Positions 1 through 5,522 of a stretch of DNA of 10,239 nucleotides are shown one piece after another. The notes beneath the pieces are model-generated. The model saw only the letters and a program-made list of their open reading frames with translations, made no database searches and had not been told where the DNA came from. This DNA comes from an uncultured Eubacterium sp. GTDB taxonomy: Bacteria > Bacillota > Clostridia > Lachnospirales > Lachnospiraceae. The stretch spans positions 1 to 10,239 of the forward strand of contig CAJGDH010000051.1 in the NCBI GenBank assembly GCA_904502145.1. The letters run 5' to 3'. A program made the position numbers and the translations under genes. Every line of letters begins with the position of its first letter. The first letter of the stretch is position 1.

Positions 1-440
1 AGGAATTGATGGACTACTATGCCGTGGGCCAGTGCACGCCGGGAATCATCGCGGTCAATACCGCGACGTTTATCGGCTATAAACGCAGGGGCATAGCGGG
101 GGCCATATTCGCCACCTTCGGAGTGGTCGCGCCTTCCCGGGTCATCATTATGATCATTACGGCCTTTATCAAGAACTTCTCACAGATCGCAGTGGTCCAG
201 CATGCGCTGGCAGGAGTCAGGGTCTGTGTCTGCGTGCTGGTTTTTGACGCGGTGTTCAAACTGGCAAAAAAATCCCTGGTGGATGCAGCGGCCGTCATCG
301 TTTTCCTGGGTGTCATGCTCCTGTCCTTCTTCACCCCTGCCCCGACCTGGACACTGGTCATCTCCGCCGGGATCGCAGGTGTGATCATTAAAGTGCTTGG
401 GGAGAAGATCCGCAGGGATAAAGAGGAGGTGAGGTCATGA
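1..440 (+). CDS. chrA: Chromate transporter family protein (ChrA half), 5' end missing
   Basis: This is the C-terminal 145 codons of a short-chain CHR-family membrane protein. The reading frame is open to the left edge (first full codon at base 3), and the in-frame TTG/ATG at 6-11 lies inside a conserved stretch, so the real start is upstream; about 45 residues are missing if it matches the usual length near 190. The family hallmark is visible at once: ELMDYYAVGQCTPG followed by VNTATFIGYK. Three to four hydrophobic helices and a basic tail (KIRRDKEE) follow. Short CHR proteins usually occur as adjacent pairs that form one transporter; family members export chromate, and other substrates are possible. 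The next gene starts inside this one (ATGA overlap), which suggests translational coupling. An Arg inside the PSRVIIMII helix start is slightly unusual. The family is confident, the substrate is not. Confidence 0.88.
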   Translation, partial: ELMDYYAVGQCTPGIIAVNTATFIGYKRRGIAGAIFATFGVVAPSRVIIMIITAFIKNFSQIAVVQHALAGVRVCVCVLVFDAVFKLAKKSLVDAAAVIVFLGVMLLSFFTPAPTWTLVISAGIAGVIIKVLGEKIRRDKEEVRS

Positions 441-1000
441 TCCTTTTACGGCTTTACTGGGAGTTCTTCAAGACGGGCCTCTTTACCATCGGCGGCGGCC
501 TCGCCACCCTGCCCTTCCTCTATGAGATGCAGGCAAAAACAGGGTGGTTCACTGTCCGTGACATCGCAAATATGGTGGCGGTATCCGAGTCCACACCCGG
601 CCCTATGGGGGTAAATATGGCCACTTTCACCGGCTTTACCATCGCCGGTGTTCCCGGGGGGATCATTGCTCCGCTGGGACTGATCACTCCGTCCGTCATT
701 ATCATTATCATCGTGGCCAATATCCTGGAGCGTTTTAAGACCAACAAATATGTCCAATATGCCATGTACGGTCTTCGGGCGGCCTCCACGGGACTTATCT
801 TCGTGGCGGGACTGAGCGTGGCCCAGCTTGCCTTTCTGAATACGGAACTTTTTGCGAAGACAGGAAGTATGGCAGATCTTTTTTTGCCGGTCCCCATCCT
901 CTTCGGGCTGATCCTGTTCGTGGTATACAAGGTGACAAAGAAGCACCCGATCCTCTATATCCTGGGGTCGGCGGTGGCCGGGATCGTGCTGATGATGTGA
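437..1000 (+). CDS. chrA: Chromate transporter family protein (second ChrA half)
   Basis: This 187-residue membrane protein is the partner half of the preceding gene. Near the N-terminus it has the CHR pattern FKTGLFTIGGGLATLPFL (residues 11-28). The conserved ESTPGPMGVNMATFTG (51-66) lines up with QCTPGIIAVNTATFIG of the upstream protein. Several hydrophobic helices follow, including a run of six isoleucines. It ends in a membrane helix (ILYILGSAVAGIVLMM). The ATG at 437 is preceded by AGGAGGT at 424-430 with a 6-nt gap and overlaps the upstream stop by 4 bp. The two halves probably assemble in opposite membrane orientations, as inferred for paired short CHR proteins. Known members move chromate outward; the physiological substrate here cannot be read from sequence. 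No terminator hairpin with a U-tract was seen after the stop. Confidence 0.93.
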   Translation: MILLRLYWEFFKTGLFTIGGGLATLPFLYEMQAKTGWFTVRDIANMVAVSESTPGPMGVNMATFTGFTIAGVPGGIIAPLGLITPSVIIIIIVANILERFKTNKYVQYAMYGLRAASTGLIFVAGLSVAQLAFLNTELFAKTGSMADLFLPVPILFGLILFVVYKVTKKHPILYILGSAVAGIVLMM

Positions 1001-1074
1001 GGATGCGGCCCTATGGTCGAATATGCACGATATCGGGCATTATGAAATAATCCCTATAGAATTATGCAAATATA

Positions 1075-1090
1075 GTCGATAAATATTGAC
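1075..1090. promoter_or_regulatory. Near-palindrome overlapping the -35 of the amino-acid transporter promoter
   Basis: GTCGATA-AA-TATTGAC reads as an inverted repeat of 7+7 with one mismatch. Its right arm supplies the first bases of the TTGACA -35 hexamer, the usual place for a repressor operator. No known regulator consensus was recognised, so this is a candidate operator only. Confidence 0.35.
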
Positions 1091-1113
1091 AAAAGCAGAT
1101 GAAAAGTGATAGT
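1086..1113 (+). promoter_or_regulatory. Probable sigma-A-type promoter for the amino-acid ABC transporter
   Basis: A perfect TTGACA (1086-1091) is followed after 16 nt by GATAGT (1108-1113, 4 of 6 matches). The predicted start near 1120 leaves a leader of about 70 nt before the gene at 1191. TATAAC at 1115-1120 is a better -10 by itself but lies 23 nt from the -35. The -35 is strong and the -10 choice uncertain. Confidence 0.55.
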
Positions 1114-1190
1114 GTATAACGTAACAGTTAAAGAATATTTCACCTTTACAAAGCAACATTTTAAAGTATCATTTCATGGAGGAGAGGATT

Positions 1191-1991
1191 ATGAGGAAAT
1201 TAGGAGCAATTCTGCTTGTCAGTATTATGGCGCTCACCATGCTTGCAGGCTGCGGCGGATCATCCAAGGACGCAGGTGCAGAGGGCGGACTTCTTCAGGA
1301 GGGGAAACTTCTGGTAGGTACAGAGATCGGTTATCCGCCGATGGAATACTTTGATGAAGACGGAAGCACTCCGATCGGTTTCGATATGGAGATGGCTGCA
1401 GCTCTGGCTGAGGACATGGGCCTTGAACTTGAACTTGTTGACACTGCATGGGACGGCATTTTCGCCGGCGTGGATACGGACAAATATGATGTGATCATGT
1501 CCTGCGTAAGTTTCACTCCCGAGAGGGATGAGCAGTATCTGCTTTCCGAGACCTACATTGCCAACGCACCTGTTCTGGTAGTACCCAAGGATTCCGATAT
1601 CAGCAGTATTGAGGAGGCCAAGGGTAAGAGCATTGCCGTTCAGATGGAGACAACCGCTGACTACATCATCCAGGACTATAATAATGAGGGTCTTGGCGCT
1701 GACCTCCGTCAGTATGAGAAAGTCATCAACGCATTTGATGAGCTGAAAGCCGGCCGTGTGGATTCCGTATGTACTGACTCCGTAGTTGCAGCTTACTATC
1801 TTGGCGATGCCGCTTCCGATTACAAGACCGTATGGCAGTCTCCCACCAAGGAGCCTATCGTTATGTGTATGAAGAAGGGTAACGACGCACTGAAAGAGAG
1901 ACTTGAGGCTTCCCTCAAGAATCTGAGAGACAGTGGAAAGCTTGCAGAGATTTCCACCAAATATTTTGGCAGCGATGATCCTATCAAATGA
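1191..1991 (+). CDS. Amino-acid ABC transporter substrate-binding lipoprotein
   Basis: This 266-residue extracellular receptor captures an amino acid and delivers it to the permease encoded downstream. The signal peptide (MRKLGAILL...) ends in the lipobox LAGC with the lipidated Cys at position 21, so the mature protein is membrane-anchored. The SBP_bac_3 fold spans about residues 38-262: LLVGTEIGYPPMEY, then GFDMEMAAALAE, then SFTPERDEQ with Arg112 in the position that usually binds the ligand carboxylate. GRVDSVCTDSVVAAYYL carries Asp196, expected to hold the amino group. The ATG at 1191 was preferred over the in-frame ATG at 1176 because GGAGGAGAGG (1178-1187) lies just before it and the signal peptide then begins correctly. 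The gene has its own promoter and is followed by a strong terminator. The ligand is not determined; polar or basic amino acids or cystine all fit. Confidence 0.95.
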   Translation: MRKLGAILLVSIMALTMLAGCGGSSKDAGAEGGLLQEGKLLVGTEIGYPPMEYFDEDGSTPIGFDMEMAAALAEDMGLELELVDTAWDGIFAGVDTDKYDVIMSCVSFTPERDEQYLLSETYIANAPVLVVPKDSDISSIEEAKGKSIAVQMETTADYIIQDYNNEGLGADLRQYEKVINAFDELKAGRVDSVCTDSVVAAYYLGDAASDYKTVWQSPTKEPIVMCMKKGNDALKERLEASLKNLRDSGKLAEISTKYFGSDDPIK

Positions 1992-2079
1992 TGATTTCAT
2001 CAGAGGATGATCAGCAAACATTTATTTTTGAAAAGAGATCTGGCAGTTAATGCTTTGATTGATTAGACTTGTTGTGAGG

Positions 2080-2115
2080 TTGCCGGATATGCAGACGCAC
2101 ATCCGGCAATTTTTT
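2080..2115 (+). terminator. Intrinsic terminator between binding-protein and permease genes
   Basis: TTGCCGGAT (2080-2088) pairs perfectly with ATCCGGCAA (2101-2109). The 12-nt loop can pair further (TGC with GCA). Six Ts follow directly (2110-2115), and a second T-run follows after CCC. It sits inside the transporter operon, so it probably limits expression of the permease and ATPase. Confidence 0.92.
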
Positions 2116-2161
2116 CCCTTTTTATGCACACGGACCCGGGATCCGGAAACCGTGAGGAATC

Positions 2162-2181
2162 GTCAGGACGAGTCAGGTCGA
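2162..2181 (+). repeat. Tandem 10-bp near-repeat in the permease leader
   Basis: GTCAGGACGA is followed immediately by GTCAGGTCGA, one base different. The pair lies between the terminator and the permease ribosome binding site. Its role is unknown and it could be chance or replication slippage. Confidence 0.4.
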
Positions 2182-2205
2182 ATATCGTATGATTGGAGAG
2201 TATAT

Positions 2206-2865
2206 ATGAGTGGTTTTGAGAAAATATTGGTATGGATTCCTCAGCTTCTCAACGGAGCGAAGCTGACGATTATCATGACGATCCTGTCGGTGGGTCTCGG
2301 CCTGATCGGCAGCGTGTTCCTGGCTTTGGGAAAGATGTCAAAGAATCCGATCTTCAGGCTTCCCTGCAGTGCGTATATCTTTTTCTTCCGGGGAACCCCC
2401 CTTCTGATGCAGATCTATTTTATCTATTTCGGTCTGCCTCAGTTTAACCCGAGGCTGACGATCAAAAGTGCCTTTGTTGCGGCCCTGATCGCCTACGTCA
2501 TGAATTCGGCTGCCTACCTGGCGGAAAACATACGAGCGGGTATCCAGTCCATCGACCATGGGCAGTTTGAGGCGGCCAAAGCCCTGGGCATGACCTACGG
2601 GCAGACGATGCGGCTGATCATCATCCCCCAGACGGTACGCCGTCTTATCCCCCCGGTAGGTAATGAATTTATCATGGTCCTGAAGGATGTATCCCTGGTG
2701 GCGATCATCGGTCTTACCGACCTGACCAAGACCACCCGTGCGATCTCTTCGTCATCAGCCACGGCGCTTGTTTACATTCCCGCCATGATCATCTATCTGA
2801 TCATCACGGCCTTCTTCACCTTCGTCTTCAATTATCTGGAGAAGAAGAATTCCGTCTACGAATAG
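2206..2865 (+). CDS. Amino-acid ABC transporter permease (HisM/GlnP type)
   Basis: This 219-residue inner-membrane subunit forms the channel for the importer. It begins MSGFEKILVWIPQLLNGAKLTIIMT, typical of the HisM/GlnP/ArtQ family, with the first membrane helix after the LLNGAKLT segment. The family stretch FFRGTPLLMQIYFIYFG follows. The cytoplasmic EAA loop that contacts the ATPase is at residues 122-142 (EAAKALGMTYGQTMRLIIIPQ). The frame is open upstream to 2059, but that extension would be translated through the terminator and has no membrane or family features. The ATG at 2206 has GGAGAG (2195-2200) 5 nt before it and gives the normal family length. Only one permease gene is present, so the channel is probably a homodimer. 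The ATPase gene follows after 9 nt. No credible promoter lies between the terminator and this gene. Confidence 0.95.
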   Translation: MSGFEKILVWIPQLLNGAKLTIIMTILSVGLGLIGSVFLALGKMSKNPIFRLPCSAYIFFFRGTPLLMQIYFIYFGLPQFNPRLTIKSAFVAALIAYVMNSAAYLAENIRAGIQSIDHGQFEAAKALGMTYGQTMRLIIIPQTVRRLIPPVGNEFIMVLKDVSLVAIIGLTDLTKTTRAISSSSATALVYIPAMIIYLIITAFFTFVFNYLEKKNSVYE

Positions 2866-2874
2866 GAGGTTCTT

Positions 2875-3636
2875 ATGTCTATTATCCGAACAGAGAATCT
2901 GTGTAAAAGTTTTGGGGATCTGGAAGTATTAAAAAATGTCAATCTGACGGTGAATCCCGGCGAAGTGATCGTGATCATCGGTCCCTCCGGAGCAGGGAAA
3001 TCCACTTTCCTCCGGTCCCTCAATACCCTTGAGACCATCACTGACGGAAGTATCTTCATTGAAGACGAGCTCTTCTGCCGGGCGGAGAAGGGACATATCG
3101 TGGAGAAGATGGAGCCGGAAGCCCACAAGGCTGCCCTTCTGGAGATGGGTATGGTTTTTCAGCGGTTCAATCTCTTCCCCCACAAAACGGTGAGGGAGAA
3201 TATCGAGATCGCCCCCATCAATGTTCGTAAGATCAGCAAGGAAGAGGCGGAAAAACGGGCGACAGACCTCCTGGAAAAAGTAGGTCTCTCCGACAAGGCG
3301 GACGAATACCCCAACCGCCTGTCCGGCGGACAGCAGCAGAGGGTTGCCATCGCCAGAGCCCTGGCCATGGAACCCAAGATCATGCTCTTTGATGAGCCGA
3401 CCTCCGCTCTGGACCCCGAGCTGGTCGGTGAGGTTCTCAATGTTATGAAGGACCTGGCCCGTCAGGGTATTACCATGGTAGTGGTAACCCATGAGATGGG
3501 ATTTGCCAAGGAAGTGGCTGACCGGGTGATCTTTATGGCTGACGGTGAGATCCTTGAAGAGAAGACACCGGAAGACCTGTTCTCCAATCCGGAGCATCCC
3601 AAGGCTCAGCAGTTCCTGGCCAGCGTACTGGTCTGA
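2875..3636 (+). CDS. Amino-acid ABC transporter ATP-binding protein (GlnQ/HisP type)
   Basis: This 253-residue cytoplasmic ATPase powers the importer. All nucleotide-binding motifs are intact: Walker A GPSGAGKST (36-44), Q-loop Gln96 in MVFQRFNLFPH, signature LSGGQ (149-153), Walker B IMLFDE (169-174), D-loop SALD (177-180) and switch His206 in VVTHEMGFA. The FNLFPHKTVRENI stretch is typical of polar amino-acid transporters. A charged insert of roughly 25 residues (about 66-90, EKGHIVEKMEPEAHKAALLE) lies before the Q-loop and makes it slightly longer than the usual GlnQ of about 240, closer to HisP. AGGAGG (2864-2869) overlaps the permease stop and lies 5 nt before the ATG, so the pair is probably translationally coupled. 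The stop codon lies inside a tandem 14-bp repeat. Confidence 0.97.
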   Translation: MSIIRTENLCKSFGDLEVLKNVNLTVNPGEVIVIIGPSGAGKSTFLRSLNTLETITDGSIFIEDELFCRAEKGHIVEKMEPEAHKAALLEMGMVFQRFNLFPHKTVRENIEIAPINVRKISKEEAEKRATDLLEKVGLSDKADEYPNRLSGGQQQRVAIARALAMEPKIMLFDEPTSALDPELVGEVLNVMKDLARQGITMVVVTHEMGFAKEVADRVIFMADGEILEEKTPEDLFSNPEHPKAQQFLASVLV

Positions 3637-3670
3637 GAAATAGGGCCTGAAAAACATGGTCTGAGAAACA
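3629..3670 (+). repeat. Three tandem 14-bp repeats across the ATPase stop codon
   Basis: TGGTCTGAGAAATA (3629-3642), GGGCCTGAAAAACA (3643-3656) and TGGTCTGAGAAACA (3657-3670) lie end to end. Units 1 and 3 differ at one base and unit 2 at three bases from unit 3. The first unit contains the TGA stop of the ATPase gene (3634-3636). Replication slippage is the simplest origin. Confidence 0.75.
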
Positions 3671-3696
3671 TCAAGTAAAAGATAAAGAAAAATATA

Positions 3697-3768
3697 AAAA
3701 AGGGCGCCGCAGTTATCATCTGCCTATCCGTGAAAGAACAGGTCGATGGTAACTGTGGTGCCCTTTTT
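3697..3768. terminator. Bidirectional intrinsic terminator with an unusually long stem
   Basis: The arm 3702-3720 (starting GGGCGCCGCAGTTATCATC) pairs with 3745-3763 over 19 consecutive positions, allowing three G-U wobbles. Flanking A5 (3697-3701) and T5 (3764-3768) extend the stem and supply a U-tract in each direction; the lower strand continues TTTTTTATATT. The 24-nt loop can pair further (GCC 3722-3724 with GGT 3741-3743). It serves the convergent ATPase and FAD genes. Confidence 0.9.
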
Positions 3769-3820
3769 GTGTATAGTTATGACTGATCAGCCTCCCGGGC
3801 CGGCTGACCTCCTGACCGGG

Positions 3821-5191
3821 TCAGACTCTTCCCAGGATATCCCTTGCCACATAGACCCCGCTTGCTGAAGCGTGGGACAGGGAGTGGGTCACACCGCTTC
3901 CGTCCCCGATCACATAGAGTCCCGGATAGCGGGATTCCAGATGCTCGTCAACTTCGACTTCCATATTGTAGAACTTGACCTCCACACCGTAAAGGAGGGT
4001 GTCATCGTTGGCTGTTCCCGGGGCGATCTTGTCCAAGGCGTAGATCATCTCGATGATACAGTCCATGATCCTTTTCGGGAGGACCAGGCTTAAGTCGCCG
4101 GGCTCCGCCTGCAAGGTCGGCCGGACAAATCCTTCTTTTATCCTGTTCACCGTGCTGCGGCGCCCCCGGATCAGATCTCCGAACCGCTGTACGATCACAC
4201 CTCCGCCAAGCATATTGGAGAGTCTGGCGATACTCTCCCCGTAGCCGTTGCTGTCCTTGAAAGGCAGGGAGAAATGTTTCGACACCAAGAGGGCAAAATT
4301 GGTATTCTCCGTCTGTTTCTCCGGGTTATCATAGCTGTGGCCGTTCACCGTGACGATACCGTTTGTGTTCTCATTGACCACGCTTCCCTTGGGATTCATA
4401 CAGAAAGTACGTACTTTATCTTCGAATTTCTCCGTGCGGTAGACGATCTTGCTCTCATAGAGGTCGTCGGTCAGGTGGGAGAAGATCGGTGCAGGCAGTT
4501 CCACCCGCACTCCGAGATCAACCCTGCTGGAATTGGTGGGGATCTTAAGATCCCGGCAGACCTGTTCCATCCACTTGCTTCCGCTGCGGCCGACGGAGAG
4601 GATGCATTTGCGGGCAGAATACTCGCCTTTTTCCGTGACGACCTGGTAGCCGTCCTCCAGGACCGCGACACTGATGACCGGTGTCCTGAAGAAGAAGTCC
4701 ACTCTGTCCTTTAATTTATTATAAAGATTCTCCAGTACGATATAATTGATATCCGTTCCCAGGTGGCGGACGGAGGCATCCAGAAGCTTCAGCTTATTCT
4801 GCATGCATTTCTTCTTGATCTCAGAATTGGCCGTCGAATACAGTTTCGTCCCCGCCCCGCCGTGGGCAAGGTTGATCCCGTCCACGTACAGCATAAGGTC
4901 CAGGGCTTCCTCCCGGCCGATATGTTCAAACAAAGTACCGCCGAAATCATTGGTTATGTTGTATTTTCCGTCGGAAAATGCCCCTGCGCCGCCGAATCCG
5001 CTCATGATCGAACAGGTTTCACAGCGGATACAGTTTTTTACTTTTACCCCGTCGATCGGGCATTTACGGTCTTCCAGGGGATAGCCTGACTCAAAAACCG
5101 CTACTTTGATCTCCGGGCTGAGTTTCTTTAATTCATATGAAGCAAAGATCCCTCCGGGACCTGCCCCGATAATAATAACATCGTAATCCAT
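3821..5191 (-). CDS. Uncharacterised FAD-dependent dehydrogenase (COG2509-like)
   Basis: This 456-residue predicted cytoplasmic flavoprotein has no reliably known reaction. The N-terminal dinucleotide fold is clear: DYDVIIIGAGPGG (GxGxxG at 9-14), with Glu34 ending the second strand (VAVFESG). Next comes a cysteine cluster, Cys44, Cys54, Cys57 and Cys60 (CX9CX2CX2C), then SGFGGAGAFSDGKYN (64-78), a hallmark of this family. The C-terminus closes the FAD site with GLYVIGDGSG (424-433) and THSLSHASASGVYVARDI. Length and motif order match the COG2509 group, often annotated as NAD(P)/FAD-dependent oxidoreductase. The ATG at 5191 was chosen; a TTG one codon upstream is possible, since GAAGGA on the lower strand sits 5 nt from TTG and 8 nt from ATG. 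It is transcribed alone, between two importers. The cysteines could bind metal or an Fe-S cluster, or act in thiol redox chemistry; this is inference. Confidence 0.9.
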   Translation of the reverse strand: MDYDVIIIGAGPGGIFASYELKKLSPEIKVAVFESGYPLEDRKCPIDGVKVKNCIRCETCSIMSGFGGAGAFSDGKYNITNDFGGTLFEHIGREEALDLMLYVDGINLAHGGAGTKLYSTANSEIKKKCMQNKLKLLDASVRHLGTDINYIVLENLYNKLKDRVDFFFRTPVISVAVLEDGYQVVTEKGEYSARKCILSVGRSGSKWMEQVCRDLKIPTNSSRVDLGVRVELPAPIFSHLTDDLYESKIVYRTEKFEDKVRTFCMNPKGSVVNENTNGIVTVNGHSYDNPEKQTENTNFALLVSKHFSLPFKDSNGYGESIARLSNMLGGGVIVQRFGDLIRGRRSTVNRIKEGFVRPTLQAEPGDLSLVLPKRIMDCIIEMIYALDKIAPGTANDDTLLYGVEVKFYNMEVEVDEHLESRYPGLYVIGDGSGVTHSLSHASASGVYVARDILGRV

Positions 5192-5220
5192 CAATCCGTT
5201 CCTTCTTTATTCCTGGATTT

Positions 5221-5246
5221 TTTGGCATATACCGGCATATACCAAA
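5221..5246. promoter_or_regulatory. Operator-like palindrome / tandem repeat at the FAD-gene start site
   Basis: GGCATATACC occurs twice end to end (5224-5233 and 5234-5243), flanked by TTT and AAA. The whole 26 bp is an inverted repeat with 11 of 13 pairs matched. In lower-strand RNA the two exceptions become G-U pairs. It covers the predicted transcription start of the FAD gene, as repressor operators often do; a leader hairpin is the alternative. Confidence 0.55.
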
Positions 5247-5249
5247 TGT

Positions 5250-5278
5250 ATTAGAACATGTTTTTCATGGACGGTCAA
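5250..5278 (-). promoter_or_regulatory. Promoter of the FAD-dependent dehydrogenase gene
   Basis: On the lower strand TTGACC (5278 down to 5273) is followed after exactly 17 nt by TCTAAT (5255 down to 5250), each 5 of 6 to consensus. Transcription should start near 5243, giving a leader of about 50 nt and placing the start within the palindrome at 5221-5246. Confidence 0.7.
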
Positions 5279-5333
5279 CCTTGGGAGTATTTTTTCGGGC
5301 TTATTTTCAGTCATATGAGGCAATTTTGTCAAA

Positions 5334-5361
5334 AAATATCTATCCGGCACTTTAGATATTT
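5334..5361. promoter_or_regulatory. 9-bp perfect inverted repeat in the divergent intergenic region
   Basis: AAATATCTA (5334-5342) and TAGATATTT (5353-5361) are exact inverse complements with a 10-bp spacer. The centre is about 83 bp upstream of the predicted peptide-transporter start and lies between the two divergent promoters. It may be a dimeric regulator site; no consensus was recognised. The AT-rich context raises the chance of coincidence. Confidence 0.4.
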
Positions 5362-5374
5362 ACTTATTTATCAC

Positions 5375-5389
5375 TTTTAATGATTAAAA
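5375..5389. promoter_or_regulatory. AT-rich 15-bp palindrome just upstream of the oppA -35
   Basis: TTTTAAT-G-ATTAAAA is a perfect 7-1-7 palindrome ending 6 bp before the -35 at 5396. With the adjoining T-run it could be a promoter UP-element or an operator. It is short and AT-only, so chance is possible. Confidence 0.35.
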
Positions 5390-5395
5390 TTTTTC

Positions 5396-5424
5396 TTGCA
5401 AGGCCATTGACAGGGTGGTATAAT
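5396..5424 (+). promoter_or_regulatory. Promoter of the peptide transporter operon
   Basis: TTGCAA (5396-5401) and a perfect TATAAT (5419-5424) are 17 nt apart, with TGG directly before the -10 (extended -10). Transcription should start near 5431, giving a leader of about 90 nt. Confidence 0.8.
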
Positions 5425-5437
5425 TCTTATGTTTTGT

Positions 5438-5456
5438 AGGTGCAGTGAACGCACCT
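5438..5456 (+). other. Small hairpin near the 5' end of the oppA leader
   Basis: AGGTGC (5438-5443) pairs with GCACCT (5451-5456) around a 7-nt loop, starting about 7 nt into the predicted transcript. Only TTTA follows, too weak for a terminator. It may stabilise the 5' end of the mRNA; this is inference. Confidence 0.4.
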
Positions 5457-5522
5457 TTACATTGACTCTCAGCATTAGTGAGAAGTTTTCATGAGAGATT
5501 ATTGACAAAGGAGGAATTAACC

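Noticed and set aside
1035..1054. Inverted repeat GGGcATTAT-GAA-ATAATCCC after the chrA pair as a terminator
   Set aside because: The stem is bulged and AT-rich and no T-run follows. It could be a minor hairpin but is not a supported terminator.
1989..2002. TGATGA-TT-TCATCA palindrome at the stop of the binding-protein gene
   Set aside because: Short, AT-rich and without a U-tract; the convincing terminator lies at 2080-2115.
2188..2193. TATGAT as a -10 for the permease gene
   Set aside because: No recognisable -35 at 16-18 nt, and transcription would begin inside or after the ribosome site.
2059..2205. N-terminal extension of the amino-acid permease
   Set aside because: The open frame runs through the terminator stem, lacks a ribosome site and lacks family similarity. 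The ATG at 2206 gives the normal length.
3812..3824. CTGACC-G-GGTCAG palindrome over the FAD-gene stop codon
   Set aside because: Perfect but only 6 bp per arm with a 1-nt loop and no U-tract; the bidirectional hairpin next to it explains termination.
5407..5412. Perfect TTGACA upstream of oppA as the -35
   Set aside because: It lies only 6 nt from TATAAT, impossible for one promoter. TTGCAA at 5396-5401 has the correct 17-nt spacing.
5502..5507. A second TTGACA next to the oppA ribosome binding site
   Set aside because: No -10 follows at the right distance, and a start there would remove the ribosome site.
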